From positions 1 to 64,000 of the forward strand of contig RAYR01000027.1 in the NCBI GenBank assembly GCA_003612405.1: a stretch of DNA of 64,000 bases, read 5' to 3'. The first letter of the stretch is position 1; each line of letters opens with the position of its first letter. Shown in pieces: positions 7,802 through 15,966 of the stretch. Under the pieces are notes generated by a model. That model was not told where the DNA came from and made no database searches. It was given only the letters and a program-made list of their open reading frames with translations. Origin of the DNA: a bacterium 0.1xD8-71. Lineage in GTDB: Bacteria; Bacillota; Clostridia; Lachnospirales; Lachnospiraceae. The position numbers and the translations under genes are program-made.

Positions 7802-9232
7802 CTAATAGAATCCATATTTTCTGGTCATTTCATAGTCATATCCAAACCCGCTTGTCACAGACAGACGGGCCTCATAAGTATCAAAACATCCGTCCAGCCG
7901 GAACCTTGCATTGCCGGGTGTGCGGCGTATGTCCATTTCCATAATGTCCATAGCCCGGTAAGTCCTGCTTGTTTTATCCTGTAAGAAAAGCATGATTTGC
8001 AGGTATTCTTTATAGTTCAGCCCATTTCCGCCTTTCTCTTCTGTCAGACTTCCGCGTACATTTTTGATACTGTTGATACCGGTCTTCCAGTCGGCGGCAG
8101 TCTTTCGTAATGGCACTCGGCCCCCGCCAAGAAGAGTCTTTACATCCTGAAGGCTTTCCACATAAGCCCAGGCAAACAAAATGGTGTATTTCACAGGCTC
8201 TGTCAGGGCCGGCAGCATGGCTACCGCCGCAAGAGCCATTGCCATAGCCTCTGCCTCCGCCACTTTGGCCCCATCCGAAAGAATATAGATCACATTGGCT
8301 GCCTCACGCCATTTTAAGAGCCTTTTGGATACCTGTTCCAGATTCTGCCAGTCCGTATCCTGTCCGGACAGAATATACTCTATCTGATATTTCAGCAGGG
8401 ATTTATCCAGCTCCTGCCCATAATATCCACACTTTTCAAACAGATAAGCCTCAAACACCAATTCATTGGGCTCCCCGCAGATTCCGGCTGCCTCCGCACA
8501 CAGACCTGTTCCCTGCAAGCGGGAACGGTAAGAAATATAATCTCCTGTATCTACTTTGACCGTGGATACCTGGGAAGGATTCTCCAGTACCAGATTGAGC
8601 ACGCCGGATCCTCTCGTGGCATTTGCCGCATCCGCCGGATTATCAAGCGGCACCTTTTCAAACTTTCCCGGCTCCACTTCCTTTTCCGGCAGACCAATCT
8701 CTTCAATCTGCGCTTCATGCTGCCGTCTTTCCCCGTCTATATCCCGGGAATCCAGTCCATATTCCTGTAGCAAACCCGTATTCAGGTTTATTTTTTCCAG
8801 AACGGCCCCCAGCGGGTAATCCGCCATATAATCCGTCACCTGTCTCTTAAGAACAGCTCCTTCTTCATCGGATGCAATAGAGTATGCAGTAATTTCCGCC
8901 GCCTGAATATCCATGTCCAGGAAATCCCTGATCCCCCATCCGCTTCTTCCCTCTTCTCTTACATTCTTCTTCATATAATCCCTAAGATGCGCCTCCGTAT
9001 TTCCGATATCCGGATGTGTACCGCCATAAGCAGTATCTACGAACAGTAAATCATACTGCTCCAGAAGCTCTCTGTGATACTCTGCCAACACAGAATTCAT
9101 ACCGATATCCGTCACACACTCGAACTTCATGCGTATGGCACTGATCCGTGCCCCTTCTATTACTGTGAATACAAGGGACAGGATCAATGCGAGGGATAAC
9201 GAAAGGAATACTGTTATGTACCCCCGCCTCAT
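7802..9232 (-). CDS. DUF5702 protein of the Tad pilus locus
   Basis: This 476-residue protein begins MRRGYITVFLSLSLALILSL, a single N-terminal membrane anchor like that of TadG/TadE proteins, followed by a large extracellular domain. It fits the DUF5702 family, which occurs beside Flp pilins in clostridial Tad operons. The motif YHRELLEQYDLLFVD near residue 53 is characteristic. It probably is a minor pilus subunit or assembly factor outside the membrane. Its ATG overlaps the Flp pilin stop by four bases. No enzyme motif is visible. Confidence 0.8.
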   Translation of the reverse strand: MRRGYITVFLSLSLALILSLVFTVIEGARISAIRMKFECVTDIGMNSVLAEYHRELLEQYDLLFVDTAYGGTHPDIGNTEAHLRDYMKKNVREEGRSGWGIRDFLDMDIQAAEITAYSIASDEEGAVLKRQVTDYMADYPLGAVLEKINLNTGLLQEYGLDSRDIDGERRQHEAQIEEIGLPEKEVEPGKFEKVPLDNPADAANATRGSGVLNLVLENPSQVSTVKVDTGDYISYRSRLQGTGLCAEAAGICGEPNELVFEAYLFEKCGYYGQELDKSLLKYQIEYILSGQDTDWQNLEQVSKRLLKWREAANVIYILSDGAKVAEAEAMAMALAAVAMLPALTEPVKYTILFAWAYVESLQDVKTLLGGGRVPLRKTAADWKTGINSIKNVRGSLTEEKGGNGLNYKEYLQIMLFLQDKTSRTYRAMDIMEMDIRRTPGNARFRLDGCFDTYEARLSVTSGFGYDYEMTRKYGFY

Positions 9233-9423
9233 GACATAACCGTGCGGCTGTCTCTGGTAATCTTCTCAAAGATTGTCTCCACCAAAGACCGCAGCTGTGT
9301 CTTAAAGATAATGACCAGACCGATTAAAACCACGATGATCAGAATAATCTCCACCGTGCCCATGCCTTCTTCTTCCCTCAAGAATCTTTGAAATCCTTTG
9401 AGTCTTCCACTTTCTTTTTTCAT
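9229..9423 (-). CDS. Flp-type major pilin
   Basis: A 64-residue protein with a basic leader, then EEEGMGTVEIILIIVVLIGL, which fits the Flp1 type IVb pilin pattern: processing site G|MGTVE with the glutamate five residues after cleavage, and one hydrophobic helix (about 24-44). It is the likely structural subunit of the Tad pilus. The start is supported by a strong AAGGAGG site eight bases upstream. It lies between tadC and the DUF5702 gene. Confidence 0.9.
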   Translation of the reverse strand: MKKESGRLKGFQRFLREEEGMGTVEIILIIVVLIGLVIIFKTQLRSLVETIFEKITRDSRTVMS

Positions 9424-9454
9424 CTGTCTTTTCCTCCTTTTGGTATATTCAATG

Positions 9455-10924
9455 TTAAAGCATAAAAGAAAAATACGCCGGAATCATAATGATAATCATG
9501 ACAATACATAACATCATCATCATCGGTAAGAGCAGTTTGGTACCTGCCTCTTCGCCCAGTTTCCGGGCCAGACTTTTTCTTTGTGCAAAAGCATTGTCTG
9601 CCTCCTGTCGCATCATTTGCAGAAGATCATTGCTTCCTTTCCGAAGGTTTTGCGACAACAGAGCGGAAAGCTTTATATATGCCTGCACCTGGCATCTCCT
9701 GCCAAAGTGATCATAAGCTTCCGTCTCCGATCTGCCCCCCTGCAATTCATGGCAGGCAATCAGAATCTCTTCATACACATACCTTCGTTTTTGCTTCTCC
9801 TGCTTCCTGTAATCTTCTCCCATTTTGAGAAATGCATTTCTGATGGTCATTCCCGCACCCATATAGAGTGCCAGTTTATTGACAATCTCGGGATAATCCA
9901 GTAGCAGTTCCTTTCTGCGAACCTCCAGTTTCTGATCCAGCTCCTTCCCATGAGCCCAGTACAAAACCCCTGCTGTAATCAGAACAAGCGCCAGAAAATA
10001 TCCACTGCTGTCCTCTATGACCTCTCTCCAGACCAGCGCATAATCATCTATCTGCGTTGGCAGTACCATCTTCTCTTCTGTTTTTGTATCCTCCTCCTGC
10101 CTCGCAACCAATTCATCAATCCGATGCCGCAATGCCTCCTGACCCGTATAGATGACAGGATGAATCTGCACATGAAACTGATGTTCAAAACTCCATTCTT
10201 CATAGCAAAAGCTTGCTGTCAGCGTGACAATCTCACTTTCTGTAAGTTCCTCATTCTCCACCGTACCGTCTGTATTCACCACAGAATAGGCACTGCTTTC
10301 CCATCTGATTTCAAAAGGATACCCTTCCAGGCTTGTTATCAGCTCCATGTCCTGCCGCACTTCTTCCAGACTTTCATTTTCTCCGAGAATAATCTCCGGA
10401 AACAATTTTACTGCTTCCTCATACAGCACCTGTATTTCATCCTGTGTGTATTTACGTTCTTCCACCAGATAATCAAAGATTTCTTCCTGTGCACCTTCAA
10501 TCTGCGCCGCCAGTTCCACCGGTATCCGGCCCTCTCCATGAGGATTTCTCCACAGATAACTTCCCTCCATCAACATAGGATTACTATGGGCGCTGATCCA
10601 TACTGCCAGACAGAAAAGATCTCCCAGAAATACCACCATCAGTATCCTGCTGTACTGGGTCAGATAATACGCTTTTATCTGGCCAGGCACCGCCAGTCCC
10701 GGCTGTAGGGTTTTCAGTTTATCCCCCAGCTGCCGTCTGCACAAATCTCTTTTCCAGTCATTCCTGCCACCTGCATGTTTCTGCCTGATATCCTGCTGTC
10801 TGCCCAATACATAAGCTGCCATCTTCCGGAAAATCCGCTTTTCCTCCTCCCGCCAGGACAATACAAACAGTGTTACAAAAATTCCCAGAATACCTACATA
10901 TACATATATCATCTCAAGTACCAT
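9455..10924 (-). CDS. tadC: TadC-like inner-membrane platform protein with large insert
   Basis: The C-terminal third is a type II secretion F domain (LALYMGAGMTIRNAFLKM, ACHELQGGRSETEAYDHFG, final hydrophobic segment rich in methionine). The N-terminus has two membrane segments (about 3-22 and 93-113). Between these and the F domain is about 180 residues of mostly hydrophilic, acidic sequence, longer than in classical TadC (about 320 residues in total). With TadB this would form the platform that the TadA ATPase drives. It lies 35 bases after tadB and 31 bases before the pilin gene. Confidence 0.85.
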   Translation of the reverse strand: MVLEMIYVYVGILGIFVTLFVLSWREEEKRIFRKMAAYVLGRQQDIRQKHAGGRNDWKRDLCRRQLGDKLKTLQPGLAVPGQIKAYYLTQYSRILMVVFLGDLFCLAVWISAHSNPMLMEGSYLWRNPHGEGRIPVELAAQIEGAQEEIFDYLVEERKYTQDEIQVLYEEAVKLFPEIILGENESLEEVRQDMELITSLEGYPFEIRWESSAYSVVNTDGTVENEELTESEIVTLTASFCYEEWSFEHQFHVQIHPVIYTGQEALRHRIDELVARQEEDTKTEEKMVLPTQIDDYALVWREVIEDSSGYFLALVLITAGVLYWAHGKELDQKLEVRRKELLLDYPEIVNKLALYMGAGMTIRNAFLKMGEDYRKQEKQKRRYVYEEILIACHELQGGRSETEAYDHFGRRCQVQAYIKLSALLSQNLRKGSNDLLQMMRQEADNAFAQRKSLARKLGEEAGTKLLLPMMMMLCIVMIIIMIPAYFSFML

Positions 10925-10959
10925 TTCCTTTCAGAACAAATCCTGATAAACCAGACTTG

Positions 10960-11715
10960 TCACACTTCAATCTCCACAATCCTTTTGGACAGCAGATATG
11001 CTGTCCCGTATAGCCCCAGACAGACCGTCATAATCACCGCTCCAATCAGATTGTGGTACAACACATCAAAAAATCCCTTTGAAGTAGTTCCTATGTAGAA
11101 GATAATCAGAAACGGCACCATATTCATAATTCTCTGCTCCATCTTCTTTGCGCTGATCATCAGCCGAATCTCCTGATCCGTCTCTATCTTCTGTCCAATG
11201 ACTGCCGCTGTCTTCTCCAGAATATCTGTCATATTGCCGCCGCTTCTCTTGGCAATCAGAAAGACATCCGCAAACTGCATAATATCCTGCTGGCCGCTCC
11301 GTAAACCCAGACTGTAGAGAAGCTTTTCCAGTGCCATATTGTTTTCCAGCCCCAGAAGAATATACCGTACCTCCTGACAGACAGGACTCTGTGCACCATA
11401 AAGCATTTCCATATCCTGATATGCCTCTTTAAAAGCGTTCTCTATGGAATACCCGGCCCGCTGGTTTGCCGAAAGGGATAACACCAGATCCTTAAACTGC
11501 ACGCTCAGTTCCTGACGGCGCCTTTTTGCCAGCTCTTTTTTCTTTTCCCTGAGGAAAAATAGCAGCAACGGAAACAGACACACACAGGCAATCCAGGACT
11601 GATAGAAAAAGTACCCGACCATAATCACAAGCAGGCTTCCTTCCGACAGATAAAGGAACCTTTGGCCCCATGTAAAGCGATATTCAGCATAATCCGGCAG
11701 ATTGTAATTTTTCAA
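10960..11715 (-). CDS. tadB: TadB-like inner-membrane platform protein
   Basis: A 251-residue type II secretion F-domain protein with membrane segments near residues 24-55 and 205-245. The conserved platform motif SANQRAGYSIENAFKEAY and the signature RSGGNMTDILEKTA are present. It partners with TadC in the membrane under the pilus. It starts with TTG, 32 bases inside the end of tadA, preceded by GGGAGAG at about 10 bases; the overlap implies translational coupling. It is somewhat shorter than proteobacterial TadB, which is usual for clostridial forms. Confidence 0.88.
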   Translation of the reverse strand: MKNYNLPDYAEYRFTWGQRFLYLSEGSLLVIMVGYFFYQSWIACVCLFPLLLFFLREKKKELAKRRRQELSVQFKDLVLSLSANQRAGYSIENAFKEAYQDMEMLYGAQSPVCQEVRYILLGLENNMALEKLLYSLGLRSGQQDIMQFADVFLIAKRSGGNMTDILEKTAAVIGQKIETDQEIRLMISAKKMEQRIMNMVPFLIIFYIGTTSKGFFDVLYHNLIGAVIMTVCLGLYGTAYLLSKRIVEIEV

Positions 11716-12904
11716 TATAAGTCAACTCTCCCTTCTTTACCAGCTGTCCAAGAATCCTGCCCTCCGCATCCTCCCCGGTTTCCAGAAACCGGTACAGGGA
11801 TTTCAGACGTATCTCCCCCTTTTCATAACCGAGTACTTCCACGATTTCCAGCACCTTTCGGGATTTGTCCCGCAAACGTCCCAGATGTACGATAATATCA
11901 ATGCCGGAAGCAATCTGCTGTCTGATGGCATCCAGGGGTATTTCCATTCCCATAAGAATCATGTTTTCCAGGCGGCTTAACATATCCCTGGAACTGTTGG
12001 CATGTCCGGTGGACATAGAACCGTCATGCCCGGTGTTGAGGCACTGCATCATGTCAAAAGCCTCCCCGCCCCTGACTTCCCCGACAATAATCCGATCCGG
12101 CCTCATGCGCAGGGACGTTCTGATCAAATCCCTGATGGTAATTTCCTGGCATCCCTCCACATTGGCATTTCTGGTTTCCATCCGCACCAGATTGGGTATG
12201 CTGCGTATCTGCAATTCGGCGCTGTCTTCGATTGTAATGATACGTTCCTCTCCGGGAATATAATTTGACAAGGCATTTAAGAAAGTCGTCTTTCCGGATC
12301 CCGTACCGCCGCTGATAAAAATGTTGTACTTCGCCTGCACCAGTCTGCCAAGCCACTCGCACACTTCCCTGCTCACAGAACCGAAAGTAACCAGATTGTC
12401 CATGGTGATGGGTTTATCCGGGAAACGGCGTATGGTCAGAATCGGACCATTTAACGCCACCGGATTTAAGACCACATTGACACGCGACCCATTCTGCAAT
12501 CTGGCATCAACGATGGGCGATGCTTCATTGACCACCCTGTTACAGTCCGATACAATCTGTTGAACCACATTTTGCAGCTTTTCCTCACTCTCAAATGTAA
12601 GGTCACTTTTGTACAGACGCCCTTCCCTTTCCACAAAGATATTGTCCGGCCCATTGACCATAATCTCTGTAACCTGCGGATCATCCACAAATTCCTGTAG
12701 GATATCCAGCTTCCGGATGGCATGGAAAAGTTCCCTGCGGAGCCTGTCTCGTTCTGACAGGGTAAGCGGCACCTTCTTGCTCTCCCGAATCAGCATATCG
12801 TCTATCAGTTCCTGAATTTCCTCGTCACTGCTCTCCCGGGAATAATCAATACTTTCCGTGAGCTTCTCCTTAAGTTCTCTTTTCCTGTCCTTTGCGCTAT
12901 TCAT
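11684..12904 (-). CDS. tadA: TadA/CpaF pilus assembly ATPase
   Basis: A 406-residue secretion ATPase. The Walker A motif GGTGSGKTT (about 199-207), the Asp box TIEDSAELQI, the Walker B-like region RPDRIIVGEVRGGEAFDM and the His box TGHDGSMSTGHANS are all intact. It powers polymerisation of the Flp pilus. I chose the ATG at 12904 because AGAGGA lies six bases upstream; a TTG at 12922 in the same frame would add six residues but has no SD site. The start overlaps the end of the TadZ-like gene by eight bases. Confidence 0.95.
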   Translation of the reverse strand: MNSAKDRKRELKEKLTESIDYSRESSDEEIQELIDDMLIRESKKVPLTLSERDRLRRELFHAIRKLDILQEFVDDPQVTEIMVNGPDNIFVEREGRLYKSDLTFESEEKLQNVVQQIVSDCNRVVNEASPIVDARLQNGSRVNVVLNPVALNGPILTIRRFPDKPITMDNLVTFGSVSREVCEWLGRLVQAKYNIFISGGTGSGKTTFLNALSNYIPGEERIITIEDSAELQIRSIPNLVRMETRNANVEGCQEITIRDLIRTSLRMRPDRIIVGEVRGGEAFDMMQCLNTGHDGSMSTGHANSSRDMLSRLENMILMGMEIPLDAIRQQIASGIDIIVHLGRLRDKSRKVLEIVEVLGYEKGEIRLKSLYRFLETGEDAEGRILGQLVKKGELTYIEKLQSAGLC

Positions 12905-13907
12905 AGATATCCTCTTTGACAATCGACTTCACATATGCCGCCAGTTCCCCATGTGTCATCATCTCCAGATTCTCCGGCAATTCCCGAAATTTCGGAAACC
13001 TGCATTTGACAGTTTTCTGCGCGATATCTTCCAGGTCATTAAATTTAAGCATCTGCTCATACTGCTCAAGCTTGGCCCTTGCAAAGGCATCGTCCCGGGT
13101 AATGGTGTATATCTTACAGCAATTCTTCAAAAGCTCATACAATCCCTGAATCCCTTCTCCCAGATCCAGAATGATATATTCATATTGGCCGATTGCCGCA
13201 ATATCTCCCAGGAAATCCATCCATTGCTTTCCTGTCACCTCTTTTAGTCCCAGGGAATACTGTGTCGGCGGGATGTAATCGAGTGCACCAATCTTCTGTA
13301 CGGTAGATGATATTCTAAGGGCAAGCTTCTCTCTGGCACTTAGGAAATAATACATAATGTCCATAATATCCTCTGCAAACTCCTTCTTAAGCAGCCGGCC
13401 GAATCCCGAGCAAGTTTCCAGGTTCAAATACAAAACTCTGTGCTCTTTGGCAAGAATCTGTCCCAGGGTCAGTGCAAAGGAAGTCTGTAGGCACCTCTTA
13501 ACGGGAGAATATAAACCTATCATTCTGGCCGTCGTCTCCTTCTTTGTATCTTTCAGATTCCAATCCCCCAGATCCATCACAGACTCCAACATAATCTGCA
13601 CAACCTTTTCCGGACTCTGATATTTACTGATATAGCACAGATCTTCCTGCTCCTTATGCTCACTCTCCTGTAAAACAAATATCTGGGCCACCTGTTTTCT
13701 GATATACTCCTGCTTGAGAAGTTTTAAAGCATTTTCCGCTATCAACAGAACCGCTATCTGTTCCCTCCCTGCAAATTTCTGCAATTCACTGGCAGCCGTA
13801 AACAAATGCAGCGTATAGGGCAGCCTTACTTTTTCCAGCATGTATTCGGCCATGCGGAACGCATATCCTTCCTCAATATCACAGATTGCCATAATCTTCT
13901 GACTCAA
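12897..13907 (-). CDS. TadZ/CpaE-like protein without a canonical P-loop
   Basis: Residues 1-115 resemble a receiver-like N-terminal domain and the remainder a ParA/MinD-type fold, as in TadZ/CpaE, which place the pilus machine at a cell site. The region where the deviant Walker A motif should stand (GLYSPVKRCLQTSFA, 131-145) has no KGGxGKT pattern, so ATP binding is doubtful. EYIILDLGEGIQGLY matches the Walker B strand. ATG overlaps the preceding peptidase stop by four bases. Assignment rests on position directly before tadA and on fold-like pattern, so moderate confidence. Confidence 0.75.
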   Translation of the reverse strand: MSQKIMAICDIEEGYAFRMAEYMLEKVRLPYTLHLFTAASELQKFAGREQIAVLLIAENALKLLKQEYIRKQVAQIFVLQESEHKEQEDLCYISKYQSPEKVVQIMLESVMDLGDWNLKDTKKETTARMIGLYSPVKRCLQTSFALTLGQILAKEHRVLYLNLETCSGFGRLLKKEFAEDIMDIMYYFLSAREKLALRISSTVQKIGALDYIPPTQYSLGLKEVTGKQWMDFLGDIAAIGQYEYIILDLGEGIQGLYELLKNCCKIYTITRDDAFARAKLEQYEQMLKFNDLEDIAQKTVKCRFPKFRELPENLEMMTHGELAAYVKSIVKEDIYE

Positions 13908-14449
13908 TATAAACCTCCCATCTTCATTACCGCACTGAATAAGACCGGTACGGCAAAATGAATCTTATTCCTGCGATATGTGTTATAGTCCTGCACCAGA
14001 TCTTCTCCGTAAATCTTCCAGTGCCCCGACCGCATAATATCTGACAGATAGGAAAGAAAATAACAAAGTCTCTCCCTGCCGTTATGCTCCGTCAATAACT
14101 TTACCAGCGAAAATACCGCCCCGATCACAAAGGCCCCCGCCAGTATAACCAGAAGTTCTTCTGCCGTACAAAAACCTCCGATCATCAGAAACAGCTTTAC
14201 ATCACCCGCGCCCAGTGCGCCAATCTTATAAAGGGGATATAAAAGCAGAAACGCTAAAGATACAGAACCAAGGATTCCCAAAAGTGCCCGGCCGTTGCAA
14301 AGGCTTATGCCCAATCCAACCGCCATGCCAAGTAAGATAAATCCATTAGGAATCCGGTCTGTCCTAAGATCCGCATATGCTGACAGCAATAGCAGAAGAA
14401 GTAAAACAGATTGACAAATATTCAGTCCAATAGACCACCTCCATAACAT
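13904..14449 (-). CDS. Prepilin peptidase TadV/CpaA type (A24)
   Basis: A hydrophobic A24 peptidase with D in SAYADLRTDRIPNG and GALGAGDVKLF, the two catalytic aspartate sites. It opens the Tad operon and would process the Flp pilin. The start is uncertain. The ATG at 14449 lacks an SD site, while a strong GGAGGTGG lies just inside the frame; codons after it are TGG TCT ATT GGA CTG, so initiation at ATT or CTG about 6-12 bases later is possible. A further ATG upstream (14503) would add 18 residues without an SD. The stop overlaps the TadZ-like start. Confidence 0.88.
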   Translation of the reverse strand: MLWRWSIGLNICQSVLLLLLLLSAYADLRTDRIPNGFILLGMAVGLGISLCNGRALLGILGSVSLAFLLLYPLYKIGALGAGDVKLFLMIGGFCTAEELLVILAGAFVIGAVFSLVKLLTEHNGRERLCYFLSYLSDIMRSGHWKIYGEDLVQDYNTYRRNKIHFAVPVLFSAVMKMGGLY

Positions 14450-14550
14450 ATATGATTCAGACTCAGAAATTAAGTGGGAGAAATCCCCGATGCCGGACGG
14501 CATGAAATGAAAGCTGCGCTTCCTATAGAATTTCTTGAGTTGTGAATTGA

Positions 14551-14578
14551 ATTATACCACATCAGTAGAACTTGTCCA
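14551..14578 (-). promoter_or_regulatory. Promoter of the Tad pilus operon
   Basis: TGGACA (14573-14578) and a perfect TATAAT (14551-14556) on the minus strand, spacer 16. The predicted start near 14545 leaves a leader of about 100 bases before the first gene. It lies directly after the bofA terminator, which isolates the operon. Confidence 0.75.
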
Positions 14579-14590
14579 GAGTTTATTTGC

Positions 14591-14622
14591 AAAAAAATGC
14601 TTTTTGTGAAAAGCTCACAAAA
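14591..14622 (-). terminator. Intrinsic terminator of bofA
   Basis: TTTTGTGA and TCACAAAA (14602-14609, 14615-14622) form an 8-bp stem with a 5-base loop; the minus transcript then reads AGCATTTTTTT. The stem includes the bofA stop codon. Confidence 0.8.
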
Positions 14623-14887
14623 TTTTAAAGAAATGGATTCCGTAAAGTACGATAACTCCCGGAAATCCAAGGAATCCGGATGTCAAAACAGTCAGCGGAT
14701 TAATGCCAACCGCCACCGGAAACTGCTGCGATGCCAACAGGAAATTCAAGCCGTAAATCCCTATGGTACCCATCACCGCCCGTAATATAAAGTTCACCAG
14801 CCACTCTACTTTCTTTCCCATGGCACCAATCGCCAGCACCACCAGACATACTAAAAGAATCGCAGCCATGCCTCCCATATTTTCCAT
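14615..14887 (-). CDS. bofA: BofA-family pro-sigma-K processing inhibitor
   Basis: A 90-residue membrane protein with about three hydrophobic segments and the family ending GINPLTVLTSGFLGFPGVIVLYG. In Bacillus, BofA holds the SpoIVFB protease inactive until the engulfed forespore signals. Its presence suggests a spore-forming ancestry, though many non-sporulating Lachnospiraceae keep it. The start has GGAGG seven bases upstream. Expressed alone, between its own terminator and the divergent DUF2508 gene; in Bacillus the related yaaL and bofA genes are also adjacent but on one strand. Confidence 0.9.
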   Translation of the reverse strand: MENMGGMAAILLVCLVVLAIGAMGKKVEWLVNFILRAVMGTIGIYGLNFLLASQQFPVAVGINPLTVLTSGFLGFPGVIVLYGIHFFKIL

Positions 14888-14995
14888 ATAATACCTCCAT
14901 AAATTCCAGATTCTACCTTGTCTGCTAATACCATATGTGCGATGACCCTTTAATATTACATGAATATTTATCCAAATTTTACCTATACTTGAATT

Positions 14996-15062
14996 GAATG
15001 AGAAGAACTTCTAAATGACGTTTCGCCATGGGACGAAACGTCAAGAAGTTCTAATCTCATTC
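14996..15062. other. Long interrupted hairpin in the DUF2508 leader
   Basis: Three nested inverted repeats stack on one axis: GAATGAGA / TCTCATTC, AGAACTTCT / AGAAGTTCT, and GACGTTTCG / CGAAACGTC, joined by small internal loops (AAAT opposite A, none opposite AA) and closed by an 8-base loop. Total 26 base pairs. There is no T-tract, so it is not an intrinsic terminator. A possible TATACT -10 box just upstream would place the transcript start at its left edge. Confidence 0.8.
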
Positions 15063-15090
15063 GGAAGAACGCATGGGGATGCGTTCTTCC
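15063..15090. other. Second perfect 12-bp hairpin
   Basis: GGAAGAACGCAT and ATGCGTTCTTCC are perfect arms around a GGGG loop, starting on the base after the first hairpin. It ends 47 bases before the DUF2508 SD site. No T-tract follows. Confidence 0.8.
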
Positions 15091-15149
15091 CGGGTAATTT
15101 ACCTGTTGGACGAGAAGTTATGATTCTAAATTATGGAAAGGTGGTTATT

Positions 15150-15437
15150 ATGAGAGTTATTTTCAGGCAGAGTCCATGTATTCCCGCACAGAATGATATC
15201 ATCGTCGATGGAGAAAAACTGACGATAAGAGAGGAACTTGCAAAAACCAGATATGCTTTGGAAAACGCTTATTTAGGATTTGATAACGTAACCGATCCTG
15301 ATCTGATCGACTGTTATATTTACGAACTGAACTCTGTCATGAAGAGATATAAATACTTATTACAACAGGCAGCAGAAATGAATCTGCTGCCTGAGGAAGA
15401 ACGTGCTGAAGCTTACCGCCCGCTGGCGGCCCCGTAA
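15150..15437 (+). CDS. DUF2508 (YaaL-like) small protein
   Basis: The 95-residue product contains LAKTRYALENAYLGFDNVTD and DPDLIDCYIYELNSVMKRYK, the hallmark of DUF2508/YaaL proteins of unknown function near bofA and recR in Firmicutes. I chose the ATG at 15150 because AAAGGTGG lies six bases upstream; an open frame reaches back to 15015, but it crosses the two leader hairpins. The gene is the only plus-strand gene in the first 37 kb. Its stop codon is separated from the convergent fliS stop by a single base, with no terminator between. Confidence 0.85.
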   Translation: MRVIFRQSPCIPAQNDIIVDGEKLTIREELAKTRYALENAYLGFDNVTDPDLIDCYIYELNSVMKRYKYLLQQAAEMNLLPEEERAEAYRPLAAP

Positions 15438-15438
15438 T

Positions 15439-15915
15439 CTATACGAAGAAACCTCTGTTGCCTGCGGGGTCAGCTATATTCTCTGTAAGCGTGCTCCTGC
15501 CATAGGTGAGCCCGGCATATACAGTCTGGATATTTCCCATAACAGGACCTGAATGATCCTGGTCTTCAATCTTCTTATACGCCTTCTGGAGCTCTCCGAT
15601 TACCAGACGGACATGCTCCAGATGCTCCATGTCATAATGAATGGATGCCTGCGCCAGTTCTCTGTTAATATATAGATACAGCTGCAAAAGTCTCTGCGCC
15701 AGATCATATTCCAGATGCAGGGAATCCGTAAGCTCGTTCATGCAGCCCTGAATCTTACGAATCGCCATTTTATAATTCGTTCTGTTATCCGCATCCAGAG
15801 CCTCACCGGCCTCATCAATATAAAGCAGAACCATTTCATAGAGGATTGTAATAAGCTGCGTCTTATTCGCCTGCGTGATCCGCAGGGTATACTCCTGTTT
15901 CAATTCCTTGGTCAT
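15439..15915 (-). CDS. fliS: FliS flagellin export chaperone
   Basis: This 158-residue, helix-rich protein fits FliS: YTLRITQANKTQLITILYEM near the start, the central segment KMAIRKIQGCMNELTDSLHL, and YLYINRELAQASIHYD. FliS binds the flagellin C-terminus in the cytoplasm, prevents polymerisation, and delivers it to the export gate. It lies directly downstream of the flagellin gene, 51 bases away across a hairpin. It is longer at its C-terminus than most FliS (about 125-135 residues), with a Gly/Thr-rich tail of unknown role. Confidence 0.85.
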   Translation of the reverse strand: MTKELKQEYTLRITQANKTQLITILYEMVLLYIDEAGEALDADNRTNYKMAIRKIQGCMNELTDSLHLEYDLAQRLLQLYLYINRELAQASIHYDMEHLEHVRLVIGELQKAYKKIEDQDHSGPVMGNIQTVYAGLTYGRSTLTENIADPAGNRGFFV

Positions 15916-15936
15916 TCCCTCTTCTCCCTTCCCGGG

Positions 15937-15965
15937 TAGATAATTTACGAAGTAAATTTTCTACA
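15937..15965. other. Hairpin between flagellin and fliS
   Basis: GTAGA-T-AATTTAC and GTAAATT-T-TCTAC pair around GAA, giving 12 base pairs with one T-T mismatch. It begins two bases after the flagellin stop. No strong T-tract follows on the minus strand, so it may stabilise the abundant flagellin mRNA or only partly stop transcription into fliS. Confidence 0.6.
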
Positions 15966-15966
15966 C

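Noticed and set aside
15015..15149. Upstream extension of the DUF2508 frame (45 more codons)
   Set aside because: It crosses the two leader hairpins, has no SD site, and the family begins at the downstream ATG with a good SD.
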